DNA of 64,000 nucleotides from Fusarium oxysporum f. sp. lycopersici 4287 (GCF_000149955.1 NC_030996.1:204039-268038); one strand, 5' to 3'. Positions 10,972 through 22,629 are shown, counted from the stretch's first letter. Notes: a model not told the origin generated them from the letters alone. Program-made: numbers and translations.

Positions 10972-12421
10972 GATGCGCAGTTTCTAGAACGCTGGGAGCT
11001 GGATGTTCTATACGCATCGTGTTGGGCTTCCATTCTTCGTATATATACCATCTTCGTTCCCAAATCTGGCACGTGCGCTACGCCCGGTAGTTGGTGCCCC
11101 AATTGAACTAGTTTGCCCTGCCATGAGCGAAGAACGAGCTTAAAATTAAACAGGGCGAGGGATACGAGCATTCGGAACCGGATCTCCTAGGGAACCCTTG
11201 CTTAGCTTGCTTTCCCTCTGCGCGCATTTACCGATATATATAGTACAACCCCCTGAATGATTGTTAGCGCGATACCTAGTTACAGTCCTTAATGTCCTTA
11301 ATATTTAAGCTTTTCTATTAGAAGAAAATAACTAAATAATATTTTTTCAAAATTCTTTTTTTTTATTTTATATTATGTAAAATTACAAGAAAAATAGAAA
11401 TACCTTTACTACCTAAGGTGGGGCAGTCAAGAGCTAATAATTATTCAAGGGGTATACTGTACAGGTTTATGCCTTCAGATAATTTATCAAACCATCAGCG
11501 AGCGCCTATCCGTATGTTCTAGCCGTAGTCTTGTGCTTGCGAATGATTCGTTGCCAAGAGTCCCGGCTGCATGCACGTGGCTACTTTTTACTTTGCCCGA
11601 ATATCTCACTCCCGTCCCAGTACTCCGTACGTTGTGCCCTTTGGAGCGTAAGTGGTATATCTACCTGATATCCGTCTAACTTCACATTTGGCGTTCGACA
11701 TGGTGATTGAGACCTACAGACTGGCTAACTTAACTCCCATTCTCTCCACTTCCTTCCATGCTCAGATTCTAGGCTACGATGCTGGACTTGATACTTAGTA
11801 GACTTAAACACTAAAGTTCCTAACTAAATGGGCTTCGAGACTGGTCAGATTAATAAATAGCGAGCGGTAAAAGGGGAGTTCACTACAATAATTTGAACAC
11901 AAGTCGTGGTTACGCTTGTTTCATTTCAGGTTTCGAATTAATGAAGGGATATGTAGTGACGTACGACCCCAAATAGGTTTTCTGTAAGACTCATTGCACC
12001 TTGTGACATGGAGCTTAAATAACTTCTAAGCCAAACAAACTTGCGGTTTACGTATCATCTCATATTATAGAATTGTAGTCGGACCTTGAAACAGGCGTGG
12101 ACGATGAGATTTTCGCGGTATTTAGAAGAAATGCTCACTCGAATATGGCCGTTAGAGTAGTACAATGCAGTGGGTCCAGCGAGAAGACGAACGATGTCAG
12201 GGCACCCGGTAAGGAACTTCCTGCCAATAGGATTACTTCCAGCGTGCTAGAGCCAGCTCCTTCGAGGTCTTGCACTAACACAACGAACCCCACCTCCACT
12301 CAACTCAAGCGTGAAGTGGTTTAATCACTGCAAACTCCCCTCATCACTAACTGTTGCGCCTCAACTATATGCCTCAATTCCATCATATCAAGAGGAAAAG
12401 CCTGCACGATACCCAGCGAAG
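10972..12421. other. Intergenic region
   Basis: About 1.45 kb without a supported gene. A TATATATA stretch around 11234 and an AT-rich block at 11290-11400 are the only notable features. A short plus-strand frame at 12097-12324 has no recognisable motif. The part just before 12422 is C/A-rich and serves as 5' leader of the racemase gene. Confidence 0.5.
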
Positions 12422-13120
12422 ATGCGTGTGCTAGGTCTTCTAGGTGGGACAACCTACAACGCAACCCTCCTCTACTACAAACAAATAAACGCCTACGTCC
12501 AACACCGTCTTGGCGGCGGCCACTCCTCTAAACTGCTCCCCCACTCCTTCGACCACGCCGAGCTCTTCAGCTTCTTCCAAACAGGCAACTACAACGAAGT
12601 ATCCCGCCAAATCTGCAGCGCGGCAAAGAATCTCAAGTCCATCGGCGCAGAAGCAATCGTTCTCTGCGTCAACACGAATCATCGCTGGGCGGAAGATGTT
12701 GAAAATGCAACGGGTCTTCCACTGCTGCATATCATTGACTTTACGGGTGATGCTATTATTAAAGAAGGGTTGAAGAAAGTTGCATTGCTGGGAACACAGA
12801 TTACGATGGAGCAGGACTTTTTGAAGGGGAGGCTGGAGAGGAGGTTTGGGGTTGAAGTACTTGTGCCGAAGGGGGAGGAGGCGAGGAAGAGGATGGATCG
12901 TGTGATTTTCGAAGAGCTTTCGTGTAATAAGGTACTGCCTCAGTCAAGGGAGTTTTATCTGGATCAGATCAGGGACTTGTATGGGAGGGGTGCCGAAGGG
13001 GTCATTTTGGGGTGTACAGAGTTGCAGATGATATTAAGGCCGGGGGACGTTGACATGCCCATGTTTGATACCGTTGAGTTACATGCGAAAGGCGCTGCGA
13101 AATGGCAGCTGGAGGAGTAA
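12422..13120 (+). CDS. Aspartate/glutamate racemase family protein
   Basis: One exon of 232 residues starting MRVLGLLGGTTYNATLLYYK, which aligns with the N-terminal G-G-(M/T) start of cytosolic Asp/Glu racemases. The first catalytic cysteine lies in IVLCVNTNH (C-x-N-T-x-H) and the second in GVILGCTEL (L-G-C-T-E), the two-cysteine, cofactor-free racemase signature. The protein would be cytosolic and interconvert an amino acid enantiomer or a related substrate such as a hydantoin or maleate; the substrate cannot be told. The frame is open upstream to 12311, but that extension does not resemble the family, so the ATG at 12422 is preferred. Confidence 0.85.
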   Translation: MRVLGLLGGTTYNATLLYYKQINAYVQHRLGGGHSSKLLPHSFDHAELFSFFQTGNYNEVSRQICSAAKNLKSIGAEAIVLCVNTNHRWAEDVENATGLPLLHIIDFTGDAIIKEGLKKVALLGTQITMEQDFLKGRLERRFGVEVLVPKGEEARKRMDRVIFEELSCNKVLPQSREFYLDQIRDLYGRGAEGVILGCTELQMILRPGDVDMPMFDTVELHAKGAAKWQLEE

Positions 13121-13308
13121 CGAGTTCATGACTGCTTGGTCACGAGGTAACATGAAGTGAAATGCAACAGCGAATTGGAAAAAGAAAAAAACCGATAGTT
13201 CTCGTATTTATTCATCATGCTTTCGGCCGTAATGTAGTCTACTCTAATAAGTTCTTTCTGCAACAGACTTTGCGCTAATAATAACCATGCCTATATATCT
13301 TGGAGCCC

Positions 13309-14416
13309 TTATTTGTTAAGAATAGCAGACCAGTCGTACTTCTTGGCCCATTCCTCCCAGCTTGTCATGGGGCAGTCAATGCCAGCCTGTAAAGTCAGCA
13401 TCTTTCCAAACTCTCAGAAAAGAACACATACCTCTCGGATATCCTCCGCCTTCAGCAATTTCATGCCGCCATCGTATCCCGGATCAGAAGTATACGAGAA
13501 CATATATCCTGTCTCAATTCCCGCATCTCGATCAGGTGTAGCGGCTGTCATTTCATCTGGTGTCACCTGGCGGTACTTGACAGGGACATTGTTGATGCGA
13601 CCCCAGGTCTCGATCCATTCTGGCCATGTGCAGGTCGTGCCTTCAGCCATGTAAGCCTTGCCTGGAGGCATTTGGTACACGGCGTAGGTGAAGTTGCCTA
13701 GATCTCCCACTGGGTCGAGATGAGGAACGAGACTGTCGGGGGAGGTAGTGAAGGACATTTCAAAGGATCCATCAGGGAGCTACTTCTTATCAGTGCCAGC
13801 CCATGGCAAACGTGGATGAACTTACCTTGTTCATATAAGAGTCGGGCAAAATGTTGAAGCTCGTATAGAAGTACCCCGTGTGAATGCACGACATCTTGGC
13901 CGCAAGCTCAGGATACTTCTCGTCAACATACGCCGGAAAAACATCAGCCTTGCCATCAAAATGATACAACTCCTTGAATTTCCCTCCACTGCACTTCTCA
14001 GCCTGACTCAAAGTCGAGACCAAAAATCCATTAGCATCCAGGCTGTCCACCACGGTGGCAGCCGCATCGACAATATTCTTTCCTTGCTGCACCTCAACAT
14101 TATACGCAAACTTTCGACACGAAATACCCTCCTTGGCAGCCTGCTCCCGACAATCTGGTCGGAAAAACGGTTCCCAGTAGTTAGTCACACTGAAGATTAC
14201 GTTCGCCCCGGAAAACGCTTTCTTGAGAGTCGAGACGTCATTGAGATCAACAGCCACGACTTCGGCTCCCGCCGATGACAGGGCTTGGGCGGAGGGTGAG
14301 GCGGTGTTGCGGGTCAAGCCACGCACTTTGAAGCCCGCTTTCAGAAAGCGACGGGCGACGGAGCCGCCCTGATTGCCTGTGGCGCCAATGACGCAGATGA
14401 GTTTATCGTTGGCCAT
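13309..14416 (-). CDS. NmrA-like NAD(P)-binding protein
   Basis: Three exons (13826-14416, 13432-13779, 13309-13386; introns 46 and 45 nt) give 338 residues. The N-terminus has the intact glycine-rich dinucleotide motif CVIGATGNQGGSVARR, followed by VRGLTRNTASPSAQAL, AEVVAVDLND, ANVIFSVTNYWEPF and VQQGKNIVDAA. These are the hallmarks of NmrA/HSCARG-type atypical short-chain dehydrogenases. The family usually lacks the YxxxK catalytic pair and acts as a redox sensor or isoflavone-reductase-like enzyme. It gives a useful internal comparison for the zinc-cluster fusion at 3662-5212, whose NmrA part lacks the glycine motif. An upstream CT-rich region separates it from the divergent LaeA-like gene. 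Confidence 0.88.
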
Positions 14417-14803
14417 TGCTTTTTGTTGTCAGTCTTGTTGGTTCCGTAAAGGAAAGAGGAGAAAGGAAGAAATTTGGTGAGGGTTATTTCCTTAGCCGAC
14501 TTGGCTTTAGTGCTGCTAGAGTCTGGGCCCCCTCTTTAAAGACGGAGATGCATTCCTAGATCAATGTTACTAAACCCAATCGAGACCATCCTCGCGTGTT
14601 TCCCCAATCGTACCACGGCCCTGGAATTCCAATTTTCTCTCTTTCTCTCTCTGCTCTTTTCCTCTTCCTCCGTGTGTCCCGTGTCTTTCCCCACGTGGCT
14701 GATCATCTTTTCCCTCACTCATTTTCCGCTTGACCAGACTTGACGCTATCGACTACCGTTTCACATACCTAATAGTGCTTATTTGGGCGATAACTTTACC
14801 ACT
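14417..14803. promoter_or_regulatory. Shared divergent promoter, CT-rich
   Basis: This 387-bp spacer lies between the start of the NmrA-like gene (minus) and the methyltransferase gene (plus). A pyrimidine-rich tract at 14634-14680 (TTTCTCTC repeats) is a common core-promoter element of ascomycete genes. No specific binding site is evident. Confidence 0.5.
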
Positions 14804-16051
14804 ATGGGCTCTGAACAGGATTCCAAACCCAAGACTTCTTCGTCGCCCGTAGCCTCAGGGTCTCCTCCACCCGTTACCACTCTGTCGGGTCAAGATCCTG
14901 GCGAGACGCGCCGATCGCCCGCAGATGACGAGGACCAACAGCCAGAAGAGCATGCGCCGCTCCAAGTTGATGTACGCTCTCACTCATTGACACATGAATA
15001 ATTTTATCGTATTGATCATTTTTAGGAGGATGAAATAGCTGGCGATGACGCAGACTCTACTTATGGCTCTGACCGAGGCTCAACCTACACTGCTTCCGCC
15101 ACGTCATCAATCTACGACTACCAGTATGAAAATGGTCGTCGCTACCACGCTTTTCGCGAGGGTCAATACGTCCTCCCCAATGACGACCAGGAGCAACAGC
15201 GCCTAGATCTTCAACATCACATCTGGCGATTACTCCTCGGTGGTGCCCTGCACACAGCGCCACTACCTAACCCAGACTCGCCCGACGAATACCGCATCCT
15301 AGATCTCGGCTGCGGCACTGGCATTTGGGCCATAGAAATGGCCGACGAGTACCCCAACGCAACAGTCGCCGGCGTCGATCTCTCCCCGATCCAGCCGGAC
15401 TGGGTACCCAGCAACTGCATGTTTCACGTTGACGACTACGAAGATGAGTGGACGTACCGCGAAAGTGAAAAGTTTGACTACATCCACGGTCGGGCGCTCA
15501 GCGGCACGAGTGCAGATTGGATAAGGTTTTATAAGCAGGCGCTTAATAATCTCAAGCCAGGCGGGTACATGGAGATGCAGGAGTATGATGCGTGGATCTT
15601 CAGCGACGACAATAGTTGTGATAGGGCGCCGTGGACGATGGAGTGGGTCAACAAGCTTGATGAGGCGAGTAAGATGTTTGGGAAGCAGATTAATGTTGCA
15701 AAGTATCATAAGCAGTGGATGATTGATGCTGGGTTTGAAGATGTTGTTGAGAGAGTTTACAGAGTAAGTTTTTATCTCACTGTCTCGATGATGATTTACT
15801 GATCTTTATAGATACCCATTGGTTCATGGGCGAAAGATCCGACGCTGAAGGAGCTGGGAAAGTTTGAGCTGACGCATATGCAAATGTCGGTTGAGTCGCA
15901 TACACCAGCTCTGTTCACGCGCGTATGGAATTATTCGCACGATCAGGTTATGGTGTTGATGGAGGGTGTGAAGAGGGAGTTTCGAAGTCGTGAGTTGAGA
16001 TTGATCACGAGTTATCGATTCATCACAGGACGGAAGCCAGAAGAGGCTTAG
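14804..16051 (+). CDS. LaeA-like SAM-dependent methyltransferase
   Basis: Three exons (14804-14971, 15026-15763, 15812-16051; introns 54 and 48 nt) give 381 residues. A disordered acidic/Ser-Pro N-terminus of about 90 residues precedes Y-x-Y-E-N-G-R-R-Y-H, then the SAM site RILDLGCGTGIWAIEMADEY and GVDLSPIQPDWVP-NC-F-H-V-D-D-Y-E. These are the motifs of the LaeA/LAE1 and fungal TAM methyltransferase group, which includes global regulators of secondary metabolism and pathogenicity enzymes. The later motifs FDYIHGRAL and LKPGGYMEMQEYD fit. Fungi have many paralogs, so this need not be LaeA itself; the long low-complexity leader and ordinary PDWVP motif fit a paralog equally well. Confidence 0.88.
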
Positions 16052-16312
16052 TCATAGGCAGATGTGCGGGTTGCATCTGGCGATATAGCATGGAACGAGT
16101 TCTTAGATGTCTAAGCATGGATAGTAAAGCGGGCGTTTGGATATAGGAGGAAATTGACTTTCTTTATACACAGCCGGGCTCATAGCTTCCAAGTCATTGA
16201 ACTTTGATGTCTTATTTGCTACCAGACCTGAGGACTGGCAGTGATCTATTGGAAGATGGTCACATAGGAATTTCTGAGCCAAGGATCTAAATTGATCTTG
16301 ACTTATCCCCCC

Positions 16313-17495
16313 TCACAGCTCAGAAGGTTGATCAAGGGCATGAGATATCAACTTCTTGTATCCTTCAACAGCCTGCTCCAGATCCGAAACCTTCAAGTGC
16401 TCATGCGCAGAGTGCGCCTCGAGAATCGAGCCAGGTCCGTACAGATATCTTTTATGGCTCCCCTTCAACCGAGGGATATCTGTTCCATAGTTCAGAACTA
16501 TAGTCTCGAAGCCTATCAGATGTCAGTTACAGTCCCATCTTCTTGTGATCTTACTTACCGTCAACATCATAGTCTGTAGGTACTGGTCCAATACCATACG
16601 AGAACTCAACGACAAGGCTCGGATCACTCTCCTCAACCGCTTGAAGTATCAAGTCTTTAATACCCTCTGGAGTTCCGCCAGCGACTCTGACTCCTCCGGT
16701 AGCATAAGCACTCGCCGGGATGACATTTCCAGCAACACCTCCTTCAATCCTACCCACGTTGAGAGTAGTGTTCCCAAACTCTTTACTCCCAGGTAACTCA
16801 ATCTTTTGAAGAGACGCTAATCCACGAACAAGGCTATCAATCGCATTACTTCCCGTCTCAGGGTATCCAGAATGGCCAGCCTTTCCGTTCGCCTTGATGG
16901 TAAATCCCAATCCACCCTTATGTCCTCGAGCAAGTTTGAGCTCCGTTGGTTCGCCAAAGACGACAGATTCCCAGGATAGACCTAGATCATTGACATTGCC
17001 CATTCCCGGTCCACCTGTCTCTTCACCCACAACGAACAACAGCGCTACATCGCCATCATTCACTTGCTTCTTATCAAACAGCTCCTGTACCGCAATGATC
17101 TGCGCCGCGACACTGCCCTTTGCATCGACAGTCCCTCTCCCCCAGATCTCATCACCTCGTCGCTCATAAGGCCAGAATGGGGGAACAGTATCAATGTGAG
17201 AAGTCACGAGAACCTTTGTCTGTCTCGTATTATTGTAATAAGCCAAGATGTTATCGCGATTCTTGGCGACTGACTGAGTCTCAATGGTGAAACCCGCATC
17301 TTGAAGATATGTTTGGAGAAAGTCCGTGACGTGTTTCTCAGAGCCAGTGATTGAGGGTCGCTCGACAAGTGATTTGTGTAGCTCAAGAAGTGCTGACGAC
17401 TTGACTGATTCATGAGAGAACGGAAGCTGGACACTTCCCAGGTTGAACGCCGTCGCCGCAGCGGCAGTGAAGAGGATGGTGTTGATGAGCTTCAT
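16313..17495 (-). CDS. Secreted M20 family metallopeptidase
   Basis: Two exons (16559-17495 and 16313-16512; intron 46 nt) give 378 residues. A signal peptide (MKLINTILFTAAAATAFNLG) leads into the M20 fold. The zinc ligands and catalytic residues are visible: SHIDTVPPFWPY (H and catalytic D), GRGTVDAKG (bridging D), GEETGG (catalytic and ligand E) and AHSAHEH near the end (ligand H). The lid domain contains GKAGHSGYPETG. Relatives are carboxypeptidase-like or acetylornithine-deacetylase-like peptidases. It shares a 486-bp divergent promoter with an MFS permease of the DAL5 type, suggesting that products released outside the cell are imported by the neighbour. The start was chosen at the signal peptide; the frame runs upstream to 17621 without family similarity. 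Confidence 0.9.
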
Positions 17496-17981
17496 CGTCG
17501 ATAACAGCCTGCAGATAACAAAGAGGGGTAAAACATATGAACTCGTCCAAATTCGGTCCCGTGTATCTTGATATAACGTTGATCGTCCCAAATTGATAAG
17601 CAATCTTGAAAAGCCAATCAATTTCCTTTTTTATCGTTGTACAGATGTCACCATTGACGTGGAGTATTTCGAAATCTCCCAAAAGCGGGGATATACACTT
17701 CGGATACTATCTCAAAGCCGAGATGGCAACACCTTTTAGAGAATTATTCGCGTTAGCCTTTGGAGTAGTATTCTTTGAGAGATAGTTCTTGGAGATAACA
17801 GCCGGGAATTGGGTGTTGCGCAATTATATCCCTCCCGCACGCCAAGATGAGGAATGCCGATCGCGGATGTCGACATATCGTAGGGTGAGGAGTGGGATAC
17901 GCAGGCAAAGAAGCCAAGACTTATATCATTATTAGAATGCCATGATAGACTTCAGGGAACTTGGAGAGGATCATCGCGAAA
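17496..17981. promoter_or_regulatory. Shared divergent promoter of M20 peptidase and permease
   Basis: This 486-bp spacer separates the two start codons. Several GATA/TATC words occur (for example ATATCTTGATA near 17562-17575 and the GATA at 17781), which would fit nitrogen control by an AreA-type GATA factor, but such short words also occur by chance. Confidence 0.4.
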
Positions 17982-19916
17982 ATGGCTTCTTCTGGTATCT
18001 CCAAAGGCCACGAAACCTTGGATGAGAAAACTCATCAACTTCCCGACTCCTCTTACGGAGAGCCACCGGTGAAACAACACTACAACACCGTCACCCGTGG
18101 AGAATCTATTCCTTCCTCTGATGATATAAACGATAATATTGTCGGTTATGATGGAAGACTTATGGGAGCGCGGACTAGGTTGAGTAGTCAGCAGGAGAAG
18201 AAACTACTGAGAAGGATTGATTGGCATCTCATTCCTTTGCTTTCGGTCATGTATATGGTCAAATCAATTGATGCTTCCAATGTAAGTGAAGTACTAGCTT
18301 TGGTGTTGCACGCTAATGTTGTAGGTTTCGAATGCTCGAATCATGGATCGTGGAACGCCGAGGAATATCATGACGGAGCTGAACATCTCGGCTGATGACT
18401 ATAACTTTGTCACTATGGCCTACTATGTATGTGTCAAATGTCGACCCTCACGAATATCACTCATGAATTGATAGATTCCATATATCCTGGCAGAAACGCC
18501 TTCAAACCTGTTGGTAAAGCGCCTCAAGCCATCAGTTTGGCAAGCGAGAATTATGGTTAGTCTCCCCATTCTGTCCCCAGCTCATCAGACTGATCGGTGC
18601 AATAGATATCATGGGGCATCGTTCTCGTTTGCCACGCCGCCGTAAAAAATGCCGCTGGCTTGTATACAGTCCGCGCTTTTCTCGGACTCTTCGAGGCTGG
18701 ACTCTGGCCTGGTATGCTTCTGCAGTTATGCTACTGGTATCGCCCCGATGAAATGGCGTCGCGTATTGTTCTTGTTACTATTCTTGGTAACTTTAGTGCT
18801 GTCGTTAGCGGTGTCCTTGCCTTTGCATTTAATGGAGTCCATGCGCAGGGCTTGTCGGGATGGAAATGGTACGCACCCAGCAAAGATGTCCCAAGGCTTG
18901 ACTGACTCAAGTTCTAGGCTTATCTTAACAGAGGGAGTATTCACTATTCTTCTAGGTATTTTTGCATACACCTTCATGCCAGACTGTAAGAACAAAGAAT
19001 CACAAACAGACCGGCCCCTGCTAACATTAGAGCCAGTCCCGGATACAGCTCGTTGGATGTCCGAAGAAGAAAAAGCATTCGTCCAAGCTCGGCTTCCCAT
19101 CAACGCCCCCAGAGCCGCTGAGAAGGACTTTGACTGGAAAGAGTTCTGGCACACTCTCAAAGACCACAAGCTCTGGCTGTTTCTTCTCTGCTGGGCATTC
19201 TATACCATTGGCACGACCGGGCTCAACTTTTATCAGCCCACGGTTATTGCGAACTTGGGATTCACGTAAGTCGCCACAAAAGTGTTTTGAGGTAGCTGAG
19301 AAGCTGACATTGGTTCGTCGCAGTGGCATCGCGGAAGCTCAGCTGCTAAACATTCCCCCAGCCATCTTTGCCTGTGTACTCACTATAGTATTCGGATGGG
19401 TTGCCAACACCGGTCGTTTCCCCCTACCTCTGATTCCGCTGAGCTTCATGATAATCATAGAAGCATGTTACGTTGTTCTATACACCTTTCCCAACACAGG
19501 CGGTGTGTATGCAGCTACCGTAATAGCAGGAGGTTTCTCAATCGCTTGGTAAGCACATAAACCCTGTCTCCTTCGTGTTCTGACGGAATAGGTATACAAT
19601 GATGTGGCCATGGAGAGTCCAAACCACAGACGGAGCCACCGGTTCAGCTTTTGCCATTGCATTTGCCAATAGCTACGGGCAGATTGGAGGCGCAGTTGGA
19701 TCACAGCTGTTCAATTCGCGCTTTGCACCTAGGTATACCACGTCATTTGGAATCGCTATGGGCTTTATTGGTATGGCTATTATCATGAATGTTATCACTT
19801 GGTCGTTTACTTGGAAAGTTGATGTTGCGACGAGACGGCTTAAGAGGGCAAGGGATGCTGCTGCGAAGAGGAATGAGGCTATTCTGGATGATGTTGACAT
19901 TCATGCCAAGGCCTGA
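17982..19916 (+). CDS. MFS permease, anion:cation symporter (DAL5/allantoate-type)
   Basis: Seven exons (17982-18281, 18325-18426, 18475-18555, 18606-18868, 18918-19265, 19324-19548, 19592-19916; introns 43-58 nt) give 547 residues. The order of motifs is that of the fungal allantoate/nicotinate/vitamin transporter group: RIDWHLIPLLSVMYMV at TM1, SNARIMDRGTPRNIM, ETPSNLLVKRLKPSVWQARI before TM4, TVRAFLGLFEAGLWPGM, WYRPDEMASRI, and a long loop ending in WMSEEEKAFVQARLP. The C-terminal half has GTTGLNFYQPTVIANLGF and ANSYGQIGGAVGSQLF. Likely a plasma-membrane permease for small amides, dipeptides or organic anions. Its pairing with a secreted M20 peptidase makes amino-acid conjugates or dipeptides a reasonable guess. 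All exon joins keep frame. Confidence 0.87.
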
Positions 19917-20034
19917 TTCTGACATCGACATATCCGGCTTGATCTTCGGCTACGAGAAGAGAATATCAAGGAAGCCAGACTGCAATCATGAACTCATCAG
20001 CCTTTTTATATTCACACCACAGCAAGTTTCATCA

Positions 20035-20586
20035 TTACACAAGACTCTTCTCAAAAACCCGATACTCTGTCGGTCCAGCAAGCAAGTTCACCAAGTCAGG
20101 ATAATCATCCGCAAAGTTCCCCAACTTAACAAGCTCATATCCCATCCTCGTATACCACCCTAGCAGCCTCGCCTTCCCATCATGATGAAACGTCATCGGT
20201 ACAAGAATCTCTAGCTGCATCGTCGTACACCCTCTTCGTCTGCATTCATCTTCCGCAAAGACCGCTAGTTGTCGCCCTGTACCAGTGCCTTGGTACTGTG
20301 GGTCAAGTGCCAACATGCCGAACTCTCCGAGGGTGGGTGTTATGAGTTTGACGAAGACGCAGCCGATGGGCTCGTTATTTGGTTGGAGGTAAGCGACCGC
20401 GAGTTGGCCGTTGCTTAAGAATTTGGCGATTTCAGCGGTGGAGGTCCGTTGGTATGATGGGATGAAGATATCTGACTCGGCTTTCGTGTAGGCAGTGTTG
20501 ACAATATCAGTCAGGGCTGATACGAGACTTTTATCCTCCGCATCGGAGCCTGGGGGTATTTTCACGACAATTTGCGGCTTCGTCAT
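20035..20586 (-). CDS. GNAT family N-acetyltransferase
   Basis: One exon of 183 residues. The acetyl-CoA binding motif A is visible as FGMLALDPQYQGTGTGRQLAVFAEDECRRRG in split form (Q-Y-Q-G-T-G-T-G-R-Q-L matches Q/R-x-x-G-x-G/A), preceded by the beta4 strand GCVFVKL and followed by LEILVP and GWYTRMGYEL (motif B). The substrate is unknown; small-molecule amines or peptides are usual for such stand-alone GNATs. No signal peptide. It is convergent with the permease gene, 118 bp apart. Confidence 0.87.
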   Translation of the reverse strand: MTKPQIVVKIPPGSDAEDKSLVSALTDIVNTAYTKAESDIFIPSYQRTSTAEIAKFLSNGQLAVAYLQPNNEPIGCVFVKLITPTLGEFGMLALDPQYQGTGTGRQLAVFAEDECRRRGCTTMQLEILVPMTFHHDGKARLLGWYTRMGYELVKLGNFADDYPDLVNLLAGPTEYRVFEKSLV

Positions 20587-21295
20587 GTTGGATGTTGGTG
20601 TTGAATGCGAAGCCCGTCATAAAAAAAAAGAATGTCAGGGTTTAATTATAATGCTTTGCAAACTCCTTCGGTAGTTGTAGTGAGAACTATAATCTCACAC
20701 GTCAGACTTTGTCTCACGTAAAACAGCGCAGGTGGAGATTTCCACTTTGTTGGCGGCCCGTGTGATATTACGCTTTTGGGGAATTATGTACGGCGAGCTT
20801 CTTATTGCCAGTAGCTCTATTTTGCTTGTAACATCGACTGAGTGCTAGCTCTTTAAAAGGAAAGACTGCCGATACATACTCTGGCCTCTCACAACTGTTA
20901 CCTATCGATAAAAAAATAGCGAACACACCCAGAATCGATATATCCTCCAACACCACCATTCTTCCTTGCACAAGAATTAGCACTGTAATGCCTCATTCTT
21001 CAGGTGACAATCATCAGCATGCTCACTCCGGGGCCGCCTGGCTTAAAATTCCCGAGATGAATTCAATCGAGAAATATGGCCAAATGAAGAGCTCGAGATG
21101 CAGACAACTACTCTTTCTATATTTCTCCTCCGTCTGGGATAATCGGACCTATCCGACCAGGGTTTTCTGATTTGTCTCTCTGGTGGGCGATCCCTGCTGT
21201 TTGTATCAGCATGTCAGCATGAGGCACGGTGGCCTGAGAACATCTCATGCTGACCTTCACTTTGCTCTTGCTCTTCCAACAAAGCTTATTTCAAA
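20587..21295. other. Intergenic region
   Basis: A 709-bp spacer between divergent genes (GNAT on minus, lipase on plus). It contains short frames only and no motif that can be named; it presumably holds both promoters. Confidence 0.5.
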
Positions 21296-22588
21296 ATGGC
21301 TTCTCTAGAATGGCTACTTGATCTGCGCGCCGTCGCAAAAGCCTCCAGCAGCGGTATCATCACTGACGATGCACCTCTCGAGAATCAGCTTCCACCAAGC
21401 AAAGACCCATGGTATTCTGCCCCCGATGACTGGGAGATCAGACAGCCTGGCGATGTTCTCCGCATTCGTTCTGCATCGAGCCTCACCAATGTTGTCGAGG
21501 GCTCAGCAGCGGTCTACCATATTCTTTACCGCTCAACAGATTCAAGGGGCCAGGCATCATGGGCTGTTACTACGCTCTTCGTTCCAAACTCATTTTATTG
21601 TTCCCCATCAGGCAAAGCAGCGATACTATCGTATCAGTTCGCATACAATACATGCAACGTCGACTCTAGCCCATCGTTCGCTTTATCTGGAGTGATGGCA
21701 AAAAGCGAAACCGAAATCTTTGGTATCAAGTCGAGCACTTCTCTAATCACTGAGATGCTGTCATTCGGGTGGATCATCAACACTCCAGATCACCTTGGGC
21801 CGACCGCTGCATTTGGCGCAAGTGTTCAAGCAGGCCATGCGTCCCTCGACGCTTTACGCGCTGTTAACAAACTTCTCAATCTGAGAAAGCACCCGGGTTT
21901 TAACACTGCAATCTGGGGATACAGCGGGGGCTCGATTGCTACATTCGCCGCGGCTGAGTTACAACCATCTTATTCACCAGATCTCAGTATCTCAGCAGCG
22001 GTTGTCGGCGGTCTCGTGGATGACATTTCCGCCGCCCTGGACAAGATCAACAAGAGTCCGATCGCTGGCACTCTGATTGCCCTTTTGATAGGAATTACTG
22101 CGCAATATCCCGAGGCACGAGCTTATCTGGAAAGCTGTCTTGTCCCAGAGATGAAAGACGAGTTTATGGCAGCAGTGAACACCGAAGTCACTCAAAATGT
22201 CGGCAAATACGCAGGGAAAGACATATACACTTTCTTCAAAGGTGGAAGTGCGGAATTAAGAGCTCCGATTTTACAAGAACTCTACGATAAGCAATCAAAG
22301 CTGGGATACAGAGACACGCCCACGATGCCCATGTTTCTGTACAAGGCTATACAGGATCAGTTCTGCACTATAGACCTTACTGATGCGACGGTTGATAGAC
22401 TCTGTGAGAAAGGAGCGGACATTAAGTTTGAGAGGAATACGGTGGGGAACCATGTTTCTGAGATTGAGAACGGAAAGCCAAGAGCGTTTTGGTTTCTGTG
22501 GAGTATCTTTGATGAGTCGTACAAGTCTCCTGCATCGAAGCGGAATGTGGTAGATGTCACGGTTGATGTTTCTTCACAGAATAGGTGA
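21296..22588 (+). CDS. LIP-family (CAL-A-like) lipase/esterase
   Basis: One exon of 430 residues with the alpha/beta-hydrolase layout of the fungal secretory lipase family (PF03583, related to Candida antarctica lipase A). The N-terminal segment DPWYSAPDDWEIRQPGDVLRIR is characteristic, followed by YHILYRSTDSRGQASWAVTT. The nucleophile is S210 in W-G-Y-S-G-G; the probable acid and base are D354 (YKAIQDQF) and H386 (GNHVSE). The family normally has a signal peptide, but this protein starts MASLEWLLDLRAVAKASSS with no strong hydrophobic leader, so it may be intracellular. It is convergent with a Zn2Cys6 regulator 41 bp away. Confidence 0.88.
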   Translation: MASLEWLLDLRAVAKASSSGIITDDAPLENQLPPSKDPWYSAPDDWEIRQPGDVLRIRSASSLTNVVEGSAAVYHILYRSTDSRGQASWAVTTLFVPNSFYCSPSGKAAILSYQFAYNTCNVDSSPSFALSGVMAKSETEIFGIKSSTSLITEMLSFGWIINTPDHLGPTAAFGASVQAGHASLDALRAVNKLLNLRKHPGFNTAIWGYSGGSIATFAAAELQPSYSPDLSISAAVVGGLVDDISAALDKINKSPIAGTLIALLIGITAQYPEARAYLESCLVPEMKDEFMAAVNTEVTQNVGKYAGKDIYTFFKGGSAELRAPILQELYDKQSKLGYRDTPTMPMFLYKAIQDQFCTIDLTDATVDRLCEKGADIKFERNTVGNHVSEIENGKPRAFWFLWSIFDESYKSPASKRNVVDVTVDVSSQNR

Positions 22589-22629
22589 GCATGGTTAGAA
22601 TATGGCCGTTATCTAGCACATATCAAATC

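Noticed and set aside
12311..12421. 37-codon upstream extension of the racemase
   Set aside because: It does not resemble the family start, and MRVLGLLGG at 12422 is the normal N-terminus.
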